Positions 15,441-24,530 of a DNA stretch of 64,000 bases are shown here, in pieces. Source of the DNA: a virus. The DNA lies in IMG/VR virus record IMGVR_UViG_3300012582_000194, positions 1-64,000 of that record. One strand, 5' to 3'. The position numbers and the translations under genes are program-made. Under the pieces are notes generated by a model. It searched no databases, was not told the DNA's origin, and worked only from the letters and a program-made list of their open reading frames with translations. How positions within the stretch are numbered: the stretch's first letter is position 1; each line of letters opens with the position of its first letter.

Positions 15441-15628
15441 TAATCGTTGTCTTTAAATTTTTGTTGAACATAAATAGCTTTAAGCTTCTTAGTTCTTTTT
15501 TTAACAGATGATTTTTCAAAAGCCTGTCTTGCTCTTAATTCTTTTATAACTCCAACTTTTTCAAATTTTCTTTTGAATTTTTTAAGAGCTTTATCTATAT
15601 TACCATCTTTTATTTCTATAATTAGCAT
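15440..15628 (-). CDS. rpsU: Ribosomal protein bS21
   Basis: 62 aa, normal length. The features are the N-terminal strand IIEIKDGNIDKALKKFKR, the helix KFEKVGVIKELRARQAFEK and the basic end SVKKRTKKLKAIYVQQK. bS21 binds the 30S platform near the anti-Shine-Dalgarno end of 16S rRNA. In Flavobacteriia the anti-SD is reported to be sequestered with help from bS21, so a phage copy may tune which mRNAs are initiated. Phage-encoded bS21 is known from other large phages. It lies upstream of an unknown gene in the same direction. Confidence 0.93.
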   Translation of the reverse strand: MLIIEIKDGNIDKALKKFKRKFEKVGVIKELRARQAFEKSSVKKRTKKLKAIYVQQKFKDND

Positions 15629-15648
15629 GATTGTATTTATTTTTTATA

Positions 15649-18369
15649 TTAAAATCTTTCTGTTTTAAAATGTTCTATTTCTATCAAATATTTTTCGCTT
15701 ATTGTTGTAGATACTCTATCAATATTAGTAATAGTAATAGTATATCCCGTATTTATTCTAAATGACATTGGTTGAGTGAAATATGAACCATCTAATTGAT
15801 ATTCATTACTAATACCAGCTTGATCATCATTTACCAATCTGAATATTTCTGCAAAATCTGGTAATGTTGAATCTGATGTTATTTGTAAATTGAATGTATT
15901 GTTTACAATTTCTCCAACTATAGGATATTGTCCAGAAATATCAACTTTTGTTGTTTTATAAATTATATTAAAATTTTCGAGTGTAATAACATCACCAACT
16001 TTAAATGCATTTGTTTGAAGAGGTTTTATTCCAATCGAAATAAAATAATTATCTGTTATTTTTTTAATTGATATCACTTCTGGTGTAAATGTTGATGGTA
16101 TAGAATTCCATCTTTTCGAAATACCATCCGTTATTATATTGGCATTTAAATTTTTATCAATTGGTAAATCAATAGTTTTTGTTAATTTATAACCAGCTAT
16201 ATTATCAACGTTATCAACTAATTTAGTAAGCATACTTATATTAAGCTGTTTATTAAATTGAGCATCTTTTGGATAAATTTTAAATACCGCAGATTGTCTA
16301 TAATCTAAATCTCTATCTAAAACTATATTAAGAGGCTTACCTAAATTTACATCCGATGTATCATCATTTATAATATTAATCATAAAATCTTTTCCTGATG
16401 GGACTATTAACTTGTAATTAATAATTGTATTATTTTGATTATTATAAAGCGTACTCACTGGTAATTGTTGAATTAAGCCAAATCTCGAATCCTTACTATC
16501 TAATATAAGTAATGGTGGATTTACCGTTTCATCGACAGTAACTTTGATAGTTTCAGAATCTTTTATTTGATGTCTTTTATATAAATTTAGTAAAGTGTAT
16601 AGTGAATCAATTCTGAAATTAATATCTCTAACATCAGTTTGGGTATAAAGAAGAGATTTTAAATTAGCTAATTCTTCCTGAAATGTAGATAAATTAACTG
16701 CTAAGGATAAGAAAATATCATTTGTTTTAGCAATCCTTAACATTACTTCATTAAATAAGTCAAAACCAAAAATTGAATATACTTTTTGTGGATCGAATGC
16801 TTCAATTATATTATCATTATTGATATTAAAGTTTAAGTTAATATTAAATTGATATGATAAACCATCTTGTTTACCATTAGATACCAATTTTTTATAAGTT
16901 TCTATTTTATTATCTACTGCTGGATTAACAAATGTGAGTCCGTATAAATTAATTCCAAAATTAGTGCCATTAGATTTAGTTTTATCTTCTACTTGATAAT
17001 ACCATAATATAACGTTGAATTCGAAATCTTTAGGTGGTAAATTATTAAAACTTTGGGCGTTTAATTCGTCAAAATTTTTAGAAACTTTACCTGGTAAGTT
17101 CATTTTGATATAATGTGAATAATCAAAATCAACGCCCAAACCATCTATATTAGAACCATCAAACTCTGGATATACAAAAGGAGCTTCAGCAACTCTTGTT
17201 TTTTTTCTATTGGTTTCAGTAATACCAAAATAGTCTCCTCTTTTTCTATCAGCTGCGCCAGCAGAATTTATATACTTCTGATCAACATCGAAATATGCGT
17301 ATTGATCACCTGGAAATAATTCTGGATTTAATACAATTGGAGATTCTGATAATTCACCACCTATAATTTCAGGTTGATCTTGACTCGGAAGAATTGGATA
17401 TTGATTACCTGGTCCATAATTTTTATCAGAACTAATTCTGAATAGAATATCAGGTGTCTGACCATTTTGATCGGGTATATAAGCAACCACTTCAGTATAT
17501 GATCGATTTGCCATTTGAACATTGTTTACAGAGCTAATTTCACCAATGTATTGAACTACTTGTTGATATTTTAATTGTAATGATACAACAGCGAAATTAT
17601 TCCAAAATATAGGTTCAGTTTGACTAACTACTATTCTAATAACATCATTTTTATTATTTTCATTTGCTGAAGTATCTACTGTATTAACTAAGAATTCTCT
17701 TGAAATACCACCATCGAATATTTGAAATGTTCCTTCACTTGTTAAAATAATAGTATCCGATGGTTTTATAGTAGTACTTGAAGCAATCGTAATTTCATAT
17801 ACCTTTAAGAAATTTCCTAATGTTTCTGGATCTGGTACTAAATCACCAGTATCTACAATATTAGATACATTATATTTAATAACACTTCTTTCTTTCCATA
17901 AATATTCTTTAAAATAATCATCTGGTGCATTATCATTTATTGCAAATTCTGTAGAATCAACATATTCATCATTTGGTATAGCAGGTTCAAATTGCATAGC
18001 ACCAGTTTTTCTTAACCATTTCCAAAAAATCTTTTCTGATGTAGTTTGTATTTCATTAGGATCATAAAAATAAGTATTATTATTTATTTTAGATTCACGT
18101 ATTACTGATTCTTGATTAGCAACATAATTTCTCAATGAATTTACTAATAAATCACCCATATCTGTAATAACATTAAAAGACTCTGTATTGAACTGTTCAG
18201 GATTTGTAAAATCCATTTTTGATAAATCTAAATTTAATAACATAAATTTAGAAAAATTCATGTGATAATTCTCATTTTGATGAGATGCTGAAATGTCTTC
18301 TGATGCACCTGGAACAACATAAGTAGTATACCCCTGATTTTTAAGAAATTTGTAAAGAGGAGTTGCCAT
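15649..18369 (-). CDS. Virion structural protein, baseplate/tail type (906 aa)
   Basis: A large beta-rich protein whose N-terminus (MATPLYKFLKN, with TYVVPGASEDISAS following) and NYVANQESVIRESKINN segment (about 100-120) match, from memory, conserved structural proteins of large Bacteroidetes myoviruses. The middle has repeated NSNN/strand elements and the end is Ig-like. It lacks a signal peptide or enzyme motif. A TATATATA box 20 bases upstream of ATG marks it as late. The exact baseplate position is unknown. Confidence 0.65.
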   Translation of the reverse strand: MATPLYKFLKNQGYTTYVVPGASEDISASHQNENYHMNFSKFMLLNLDLSKMDFTNPEQFNTESFNVITDMGDLLVNSLRNYVANQESVIRESKINNNTYFYDPNEIQTTSEKIFWKWLRKTGAMQFEPAIPNDEYVDSTEFAINDNAPDDYFKEYLWKERSVIKYNVSNIVDTGDLVPDPETLGNFLKVYEITIASSTTIKPSDTIILTSEGTFQIFDGGISREFLVNTVDTSANENNKNDVIRIVVSQTEPIFWNNFAVVSLQLKYQQVVQYIGEISSVNNVQMANRSYTEVVAYIPDQNGQTPDILFRISSDKNYGPGNQYPILPSQDQPEIIGGELSESPIVLNPELFPGDQYAYFDVDQKYINSAGAADRKRGDYFGITETNRKKTRVAEAPFVYPEFDGSNIDGLGVDFDYSHYIKMNLPGKVSKNFDELNAQSFNNLPPKDFEFNVILWYYQVEDKTKSNGTNFGINLYGLTFVNPAVDNKIETYKKLVSNGKQDGLSYQFNINLNFNINNDNIIEAFDPQKVYSIFGFDLFNEVMLRIAKTNDIFLSLAVNLSTFQEELANLKSLLYTQTDVRDINFRIDSLYTLLNLYKRHQIKDSETIKVTVDETVNPPLLILDSKDSRFGLIQQLPVSTLYNNQNNTIINYKLIVPSGKDFMINIINDDTSDVNLGKPLNIVLDRDLDYRQSAVFKIYPKDAQFNKQLNISMLTKLVDNVDNIAGYKLTKTIDLPIDKNLNANIITDGISKRWNSIPSTFTPEVISIKKITDNYFISIGIKPLQTNAFKVGDVITLENFNIIYKTTKVDISGQYPIVGEIVNNTFNLQITSDSTLPDFAEIFRLVNDDQAGISNEYQLDGSYFTQPMSFRINTGYTITITNIDRVSTTISEKYLIEIEHFKTERF

Positions 18370-18389
18370 ATTTTATATATTATTTATAG

Positions 18390-18397
18390 TATATATA
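18390..18397 (-). promoter_or_regulatory. Late-type TATATATA box
   Basis: TATATATA on the minus strand, 20 bases before the ATG at 18369. A TATAAATA (T4 late consensus) also falls at 18381-18388, 11 bases from ATG, so either could be the functional box. Confidence 0.5.
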
Positions 18398-18415
18398 AAA
18401 TCCAATACATTTCAA

Positions 18416-19465
18416 ATGAATATTAAAAACAAAGAATTTATAGAAAAAGCTAATAAAATACATAATAACAAATATGATTATTCATTAATTAATTATGTTA
18501 ATAACAGAACAAATATTAAAATAATTTGCTCTATACACGGAGAATTTGAACAAATTCCAGATAAACACACAAACAGAAAACAAGGATGTCCTAATTGTAG
18601 CCCAACAAAAAAAATAACACATGAGTACTTTTTATCAGAAACTAAAAAAAAATATGATAATTTATTTAAATATACTAATTTAAATTTTAAACATTCGCAT
18701 GATTACATTAAAATAATTTGTTCTAAACATGGTGAATTTAAAGAAAAACCTTATATTCATTTAAAAAGAAATACTTGCATAGGTTGTAAAAAAATAATTG
18801 TTCTTAATAGATACATCGAAGAATGTCAAGAAATACACAACAACAAATACGATTACTCTTTAGTAAAATATACTAATTGTTATAATAAAGTTGATATTAT
18901 ATGCTCAGAACATGGTATTTTTAAACAAGCATTACATTCTCATAAACAAGGACATGGATGTACTAAATGTGGAATTAGTATCAAATATGAAGGTTACAAC
19001 TTTATAGAAAAGGCTATTAAAATACACAATAATATATATGATTATTCATTGGTTGAGTATAAAAATAATACAATTAAAGTTAAAATTATATGTACAAAAC
19101 ATGGTATTTTTGATCAACAACCAGTATCCCATTTAATGGGACACGGTTGTCCAAAATGTAAATCTTCTAAAGGAGAAAAACAAATACAAAAATTTTTAGA
19201 TGATAATGAAATAGAATATAATTATCAATATATAATAAATTTCAATAATAAAAAATATTTATATGATTTCCATTTACCTGAGCATAATTTATATATTGAA
19301 TATGATGGCGAACAACATTTTAAACCAGTTAAATATTTTGGCGGATTAAATAAATTTTTACAAAGAATTAATAACGATTTTCAAAAAGATAAGTATTGTA
19401 TATTAAATGATGTAAATTTATTAAGGATACCATATTGGGAAATTATTAATATAGAAAAAACATAA
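18416..19465 (+). CDS. Free-standing homing endonuclease with four zinc-knuckle repeats
   Basis: 349 aa. Four tandem units of about 57 residues (about 5-61, 68-124, 131-187, 193-249), each with an IHNNKYDYS-like helix, IICSxHGxF and a GCxxC pair, look like DUF723-type treble-clef DNA readers. The C-terminal domain (about 255-349) is a PD-(D/E)xK/Vsr-like nuclease: GEKQIQKFL, YDFHLP and IEYDGEQHF. This layout is typical of phage free-standing homing endonucleases. It is inserted against the transcription direction between virion genes, and its 3' end forms a 34-bp inverted repeat with the next gene. Confidence 0.82.
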   Translation: MNIKNKEFIEKANKIHNNKYDYSLINYVNNRTNIKIICSIHGEFEQIPDKHTNRKQGCPNCSPTKKITHEYFLSETKKKYDNLFKYTNLNFKHSHDYIKIICSKHGEFKEKPYIHLKRNTCIGCKKIIVLNRYIEECQEIHNNKYDYSLVKYTNCYNKVDIICSEHGIFKQALHSHKQGHGCTKCGISIKYEGYNFIEKAIKIHNNIYDYSLVEYKNNTIKVKIICTKHGIFDQQPVSHLMGHGCPKCKSSKGEKQIQKFLDDNEIEYNYQYIINFNNKKYLYDFHLPEHNLYIEYDGEQHFKPVKYFGGLNKFLQRINNDFQKDKYCILNDVNLLRIPYWEIINIEKT

Positions 19466-19527
19466 GAAATTATTATATTTTATTCTGTTTTATAATAAAA
19501 TATAATAATTTCTTATGTTTTTTCTAT
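19451..19527. repeat. 34-bp perfect inverted repeat spanning two convergent gene ends
   Basis: Arms 19451-19484 and 19494-19527 are perfectly complementary with a 9-base loop. They include the stop codons and last residues of both genes, so the endonuclease and the PIN protein both end in IEKT. The stem is AT-rich, unlike the GC-capped terminators elsewhere, though it could still end transcripts. Confidence 0.9.
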
Positions 19528-19884
19528 TCTATAACACTTTCTACCATGTTGATTTATGTATTTAATTACACCATCATATCCTTTATCTTTAGATAAAACA
19601 TAGAAAATTGTATCTTTGTCTGTAATTTTATTAAATTCTCCAAGAAGATAACACAAATGGAAGTCTAAGTTATTTCTACCTTCTGATGCTATTTTTATCC
19701 ACGTTAGATTAGTTCCTAGTTCTTGTGTTCTTTTAACTAGTTCAAAAGGTATTCTATTTTGAAAACTTCCTACCAACATGAATATTTTAACATTGTCCAG
19801 TTTAATTTTATCTACATTTAGTTGATGTATATTTTCTAAATCAACAAATAAATATTTTGGCTTACATTCCTTTACTCTTATCAT
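19513..19884 (-). CDS. PIN-like domain protein (putative ribonuclease)
   Basis: 123 aa. LFVDLENIH (D15, E17) opens the fold, SEGRNNLDFHLCYLLGEF (about 67-84) gives the middle acidic site, and FYVLSKDKGYDGVIKYIN (about 92-110) gives the last. This matches PIN/NYN-type metal-dependent nucleases, close to bacterial 'PIN-like' proteins of about 120 aa. It may cut RNA. It is the last gene of a minus-strand operon from 20747. Confidence 0.72.
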   Translation of the reverse strand: MIRVKECKPKYLFVDLENIHQLNVDKIKLDNVKIFMLVGSFQNRIPFELVKRTQELGTNLTWIKIASEGRNNLDFHLCYLLGEFNKITDKDTIFYVLSKDKGYDGVIKYINQHGRKCYRIEKT

Positions 19885-19945
19885 ACCCTTCTTAGTTTCT
19901 TACTTATTAATATAAAAAAGTATTTTGTTTTAAAAAATGAAACAG

Positions 19946-20122
19946 TTATTTAAGTAATAATATCAACAATTCATTGAGAAAATATAATACACAGAAAAAT
20001 ATTACACCTACTATAATACCAAACATGAAATTTCCTATGCCTCCACAAAAGGCAACACCGAACAACGCAAATAATATTGAAGAAATTAGCATTAACACAA
20101 AAAACTCTTTAATTTTTTCCAT
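19946..20122 (-). CDS. Small two-TM membrane protein, 58 aa
   Basis: A short frame starting MEKIKEFFVLML and ending ELLILLLK. Nearly all of it is hydrophobic, with a Gly-rich hinge (CGGIGNF, about 26-32) between two TM helices. It begins 11 bases after the upstream gene's stop and precedes the PIN gene. Size and layout would suit a holin or a small membrane effector, but no family is recognised. It fills what would otherwise be a 250-base gap. Confidence 0.6.
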   Translation of the reverse strand: MEKIKEFFVLMLISSILFALFGVAFCGGIGNFMFGIIVGVIFFCVLYFLNELLILLLK

Positions 20123-20133
20123 TATTTTATAAT

Positions 20134-20553
20134 TTAAGATTTTAACATTCCTAGTATTTTTACAGAAGTAATAAATAATAAATTCTGAACGGACATTTCA
20201 CCAACTTCGGAATATCTATTATCACTTATCCATTCTTTAACTGCTTTTTTGTGATAAGTTTCTGCTAAAACCACAGCTAATTCAAGAGATTCTAATTTAT
20301 TGATTTCTATCTGAATAGCAGATAGATTCTTATTCTTATTTAAAATATCGTATGCCACTTCTGCATAAAAAGATACTAAATTTTCATTAGATGCTGTAAG
20401 CTCTATGAGTTCTTCCATAGAAACATTATTCTTCCCAATAAAACTTACAACATCGTCAATATATTCATTTTTCATGAAGCCAACTCCTTCTGAATCATTA
20501 TGTTCAGATATAAGATAATTAATAAATTTTTGCAATTTTTTTTCAAAACTCAT
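20134..20553 (-). CDS. Hypothetical helical protein, 139 aa
   Basis: A soluble, fully helical protein with no motif known to me. It starts 2 bases after the stop of the 63-aa gene upstream and lies in the operon driven from the promoter at 20776-20807. Confidence 0.5.
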   Translation of the reverse strand: MSFEKKLQKFINYLISEHNDSEGVGFMKNEYIDDVVSFIGKNNVSMEELIELTASNENLVSFYAEVAYDILNKNKNLSAIQIEINKLESLELAVVLAETYHKKAVKEWISDNRYSEVGEMSVQNLLFITSVKILGMLKS

Positions 20554-20555
20554 AT

Positions 20556-20747
20556 TTAATCAATGTTTTGTGCGTTTAAAAAGTCTTCCTGATTTTTGAA
20601 TTCAAATGTTGATATAATTATAATTGGTTGTTGCATTTCTTCTACTAAACTTTTAAGTGATGGGAATTTTTCGGATGCTTTGAAATATGTTCCAAAACCA
20701 CCACCTAAAGCATTTTTATATGCGTAAGAAAACATAAAATATCTCAT
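20556..20747 (-). CDS. Small hypothetical protein, 63 aa
   Basis: 63 aa starting MRYFMFSYAYKNALGGGFG; the first strand and Gly-rich turn followed by a helix look like a small alpha/beta fold. Function is unknown. It is the first gene of the minus-strand operon behind a near-perfect host-type promoter. Confidence 0.45.
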   Translation of the reverse strand: MRYFMFSYAYKNALGGGFGTYFKASEKFPSLKSLVEEMQQPIIIISTFEFKNQEDFLNAQNID

Positions 20748-20775
20748 ACTATATCTTTAAATTCTTAAACATGTA

Positions 20776-20807
20776 CAAATATAAGATATTTTATATAATT
20801 TTCCAAA
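20776..20807 (-). promoter_or_regulatory. Host-type promoter for the 20747-19513 operon
   Basis: On the minus strand: TTTG (20807-20804), a 20-base spacer and TATATTTG (20783-20776). This is a full match to the Bacteroidetes housekeeping consensus, 28 bases before ATG. Confidence 0.65.
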
Positions 20808-20851
20808 CTTTTAAAAGAAAAAACATTTTAATTTTGTAAGACAAAAAATAT

Positions 20852-20859
20852 AATATATA
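20852..20859 (+). promoter_or_regulatory. Late-type AATATATA box
   Basis: AATATATA, 20 bases before the ATG at 20880 of the gp6-like wedge gene. It is followed by ACTAAAAT, as is the box before 10864. Confidence 0.5.
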
Positions 20860-20879
20860 ACTAAAATCTTTGCGATTAA

Positions 20880-22625
20880 ATGAATCTTAAATTTATTGAG
20901 GTTAAATTTCAAACATTAAAGACTGAAATTAATGACTTTATCAAGAAAACATACAATAAATCCGATGTTTTATTATCAGCAAGCGATCCTTACGGACATA
21001 TTTTAGGTGCAATTGAGATGATTTTTAGTTCATCTTTACTTTATTTAAAGAATGTAACTGCTCAATTTGATATTAACAACCCAAAGAATACTAATGGTAA
21101 AATGATAAAAGCCTTAGCGAGAGTTGGTGGGTATAATCCTGGGAGAGCTATAAGTGCTACTGGTACTCTCACATTACAATTAAAACCTGGCATAGATATT
21201 TTAGAAGAAATTCCTGGTGGTGAAATCACTATTTTACATGGATCTAAAATAACTAACAAAAGTAATAATTTAGATTATTATATTGATTTAGGTATAGAAA
21301 AAGCGTCTTACTTATTGAGTCATAATACTAAATATTTTTTACCTGTGGTTCAAGGTAAAGTAGAGACATTTCCATTTACTGGAACTGGTGAACAACTACA
21401 GTCATTTTCGGTAGATTTGCCTAATGGGCAATCACCTGAACAATTTAGAATAACTGTTAAGGTTGATGGACAAATATGGAGTATAAAAGACCATTTATAT
21501 GATATACTTACAGATGAAGAAGCTTGTGTTGTACGAACTGGTATTAATGGTGGATTAGATATTTATTTTGGAACAGGGTTTTTTGGAAAAATACCAGGTA
21601 TAAGTGATGAAATAGAAGTTAGATATGTTGTGTCAGATGGTTCATTAGGTAATATTCCACATAAATTAGTTAATGATTGGACATTTACTGACGAACTTTT
21701 TGATAAATTTGGAACACCTGTTGATATTGAAAAAAACTTTAATGTATTTATAGAAAATGAAGTGAGTATGGGTGGCGATTCAGAAAATCCATTATTTACA
21801 AAAGCTATATTACCACATGTTTCAAGAAACTTTGTTTTAGCAAGACCTGAACAATATATTTTCCATTTAAAGAGATTAAATGTATTTTCTCAAATTGATG
21901 CTTATACAACAGAAAAAGGAACTGATAATGATGATGGGAATGATAAAGATGATTCTGTAGTATATTTATTTTTAATTCCTGATATTGCATTATTTCTACA
22001 AGGTGGTACATCATATTTTGATTTAGATTTAAATGCTTTTATTTTAGAACAATTTGAAAAAGATAAAGTTGAGAGATATTTAAGAACACAAGGTACTATA
22101 GGTTTAGGTAATGCTGTTAAAATTATTGATCCTATAATTAGGAAATATATTATTAATATTCATTTAAGAATTTTTGAAGATGCTAATGAAGATAATATTA
22201 GAAGTGAAATTAGTAGTAACCTTAGCTCATACTTTGGAACTTTAGTAAGGAGAGGTATTATTCCTAAATCAGACATTATTAGAATTATAGAAGAGATTGA
22301 TGGTGTTGACTCAATAGATTGTAGTTTTATATCGGAATCAAATGAATCATATCATTTAAGCTTTGAAAAATATAAACAAAGTATAATGAGAAACAATCCA
22401 AAAGCTAATCCATTAACTATCAAAATGACTGGTTATGATCCAAATAGAGTAATTGGATTAGATCCTAAACTTGGTGATATTCTTTATAATAAGAATGAAT
22501 TACCTATCATAAGAGGTGGATTTAGAACTAGAAATGATATTTATTATAATGAAACACCAAACAGTAAAGGACTAAGCTCAATTAACATAGAAATACTTGG
22601 CATTAGTAAAAGAACGATGTTTTAA
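20880..22625 (+). CDS. Baseplate wedge protein, gp6/baseplate J-like
   Basis: 581 aa. The region about 60-400 has the baseplate-J pattern: an early helix with a DPYGHILGAI turn, ALARVGGYNPGRAISATGTL (about 77-96), a beta domain (FRITVKVDG, YFGTGFFGKIPGISDEIEVRYVVSDGSLGNIP), then the C-terminal part IVNIHLRIFED and IRIIEEIDGVDSID. This fits T4 gp6 and P2 gpJ wedges that build the baseplate arms. A late box precedes it, and the next gene starts 3 bases after its stop. The position within the wedge is inference. Confidence 0.75.
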   Translation: MNLKFIEVKFQTLKTEINDFIKKTYNKSDVLLSASDPYGHILGAIEMIFSSSLLYLKNVTAQFDINNPKNTNGKMIKALARVGGYNPGRAISATGTLTLQLKPGIDILEEIPGGEITILHGSKITNKSNNLDYYIDLGIEKASYLLSHNTKYFLPVVQGKVETFPFTGTGEQLQSFSVDLPNGQSPEQFRITVKVDGQIWSIKDHLYDILTDEEACVVRTGINGGLDIYFGTGFFGKIPGISDEIEVRYVVSDGSLGNIPHKLVNDWTFTDELFDKFGTPVDIEKNFNVFIENEVSMGGDSENPLFTKAILPHVSRNFVLARPEQYIFHLKRLNVFSQIDAYTTEKGTDNDDGNDKDDSVVYLFLIPDIALFLQGGTSYFDLDLNAFILEQFEKDKVERYLRTQGTIGLGNAVKIIDPIIRKYIINIHLRIFEDANEDNIRSEISSNLSSYFGTLVRRGIIPKSDIIRIIEEIDGVDSIDCSFISESNESYHLSFEKYKQSIMRNNPKANPLTIKMTGYDPNRVIGLDPKLGDILYNKNELPIIRGGFRTRNDIYYNETPNSKGLSSINIEILGISKRTMF

Positions 22626-22627
22626 CG

Positions 22628-24499
22628 ATGAAGTATATTAAGAATTTTAGTGATAAACTTTTTGAGAATCTTATTTTAGAAAAAGAACTTATCATAAGTG
22701 ATAAATTAAAAGATATTCTTAAGAAAATGAGGCATCCATTTGCATCATTAATATTATCTAAGCTTGGTGAAGATTTAGTTGATAGTTCATATATAGATAT
22801 TGACAAAGAACCTGGTATGATTAATTATATTCCTTATAATAAAGAAATTGACTTCCATACTAAGAAAGAGTTAACTGAGCCTGATAAGTGGATTAAAAGT
22901 AGAACTAAACAGCCTATAGCTAGAGTTATTAAACCAATATTATCAAAGTTGAATATAATATTCAACGAATCAGATATTGAAAAATTTGTAAATGAATATA
23001 AGTCATTACAGAAACCATCTAAATTTATTTTAGCCGAAGGTAAAGATATAATTAAATATTATTCAGAAAGAAACTATTCACATGATAATGAAGAAAGTTC
23101 GAGTTTAACACATAGTTGTATGAGATATGATGATGCTGGAAAATATCTTTCAGTATACGTAAATAATCCAAATGTAAAATTAGTTGTAATGCTTGATGAA
23201 TATAATAAAGTTTCTGGTAGAGCAGTATTGTGGTTAAATGCAACAGCAAATGACAAACCGTGTATTTTTATGGATAGAATCTATACCGCTAAACAAGCAT
23301 ATGAAGAATCATTTAAAAATTATGCTATAAGTAATAATTGGTGGTTTAAAGTTTATCAAAGAGCATCTGATGATGATATAACTAATGGTAAAGATTCGAT
23401 AATTAATGCAAAAATTAGAGTTGTTATACCAAATGATGATTGGAATCATATTAAAAAACCATATATGGACACACTTCCATATTTAAAAGAGGAGTTTGTA
23501 AATAATAAATTTGCATATACATTAAGTAATTTTGCAGGAAATACTGATTGGAAAGAAATGTGGACAAATCAAGACGGTGCTTGTACAAAAAGTACTAATT
23601 ATGAAAGTTCTGAAATGGAAATGAATCTAATTTCATCTGAATTAGAATTAGATATTTCTAAATTAGTGCCACAAAAATCAAAAGGTGTGTATCAATACGG
23701 AAATGCTAAATATTGGATAACTCCTTTAGAAAATGCTAAGAAAAGATGTGTAACTAAATTAATGAAAGATGATAATTGGAAAAGATTTGCTACTGTTAAA
23801 ACTTTATCAAAAAGATATGACTATTTAATAAGAAATCAAGTTAGTGAAAAAGTTAAGGATGATATAAAAGAGTCACCAGAAAAATATATTAAATTATTAT
23901 ATGATACTTTAACTCCTTTTTATTGGGTGAGTAGTTTAACATCAAATATTGTAGATGGTGATAAAAAGGAATTCCTTTCTATTATATTAGAAGGTTTATT
24001 AGTAAATAAAACTATTTATAATAAATTTATAAATTTAATGCATTCTGAATTATATACATTTTATAATTTTGGTGAAATCATTGATAATTTAAAAGAATTT
24101 TCAAAAGAAAATGTAACTAAAATTGTAGACTTATATAATGGACATGATACAAAAAGATTGAGACAATTTATAATTGATAAATTTGAGAACAAAAATAAGC
24201 CAGATAATAAATTTAATAAATTTGTTGTTGAAACTTTACCGAGAGAGCAATTAATAGCTGAATTAGATGATACTCTTTTCATTGAATATAATTATATTCA
24301 AATTGCTAAAATAAATTCTGAATTTTTTGATGAAGAGAAATTTATGCAAGATGTTTATAAAGATGTTAAAAATTCTAAATATAGTTTAAAATGGACATGT
24401 GAACTTTTAGCAAGATTTGAAGAAATTAGAGCAAATGTTATATCTACTGATGGTGTTGAGATTATTATTTCAGGAAAATGTATTTACAGAATAAAATAA
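22628..24499 (+). CDS. Unknown phage protein family, paralog 1 (SCMR/MDRIY family)
   Basis: 623 aa, one of three paralogs within 6 kb. Shared core: HSCMRYDD (C164), a strand pair around YLSVYVNN-PNVKLVVML, GRAVLW (about 197-202), FMDRIYT (about 214-220), NWWFKV (about 237-242) and DITNG. The invariant Cys, Arg and Asp suggest an enzyme or binding pocket, but no known fold is recognised. The N-terminus MKYIKNFSDKLFENLILE resembles T4 capsid-targeting peptides (I-L-E as a possible cut site). It directly follows the gp6-like gene. Possibly an injected or virion protein (inference). Confidence 0.7.
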   Translation: MKYIKNFSDKLFENLILEKELIISDKLKDILKKMRHPFASLILSKLGEDLVDSSYIDIDKEPGMINYIPYNKEIDFHTKKELTEPDKWIKSRTKQPIARVIKPILSKLNIIFNESDIEKFVNEYKSLQKPSKFILAEGKDIIKYYSERNYSHDNEESSSLTHSCMRYDDAGKYLSVYVNNPNVKLVVMLDEYNKVSGRAVLWLNATANDKPCIFMDRIYTAKQAYEESFKNYAISNNWWFKVYQRASDDDITNGKDSIINAKIRVVIPNDDWNHIKKPYMDTLPYLKEEFVNNKFAYTLSNFAGNTDWKEMWTNQDGACTKSTNYESSEMEMNLISSELELDISKLVPQKSKGVYQYGNAKYWITPLENAKKRCVTKLMKDDNWKRFATVKTLSKRYDYLIRNQVSEKVKDDIKESPEKYIKLLYDTLTPFYWVSSLTSNIVDGDKKEFLSIILEGLLVNKTIYNKFINLMHSELYTFYNFGEIIDNLKEFSKENVTKIVDLYNGHDTKRLRQFIIDKFENKNKPDNKFNKFVVETLPREQLIAELDDTLFIEYNYIQIAKINSEFFDEEKFMQDVYKDVKNSKYSLKWTCELLARFEEIRANVISTDGVEIIISGKCIYRIK

Positions 24500-24501
24500 C
24501 T

Positions 24502-24509
24502 AATATATA
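24502..24509 (+). promoter_or_regulatory. Late-type AATATATA box
   Basis: AATATATAG, 21 bases before the ATG at 24531, in the 31-base gap between paralogs 1 and 2. Confidence 0.5.
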
Positions 24510-24530
24510 GTGAGTAAAACTTAAAAGATT

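Noticed and set aside
18381-18388. T4 late promoter TATAAATA as the general late box
   Set aside because: An exact match appears only before the 18369 gene; the other late genes share ATATATA instead.
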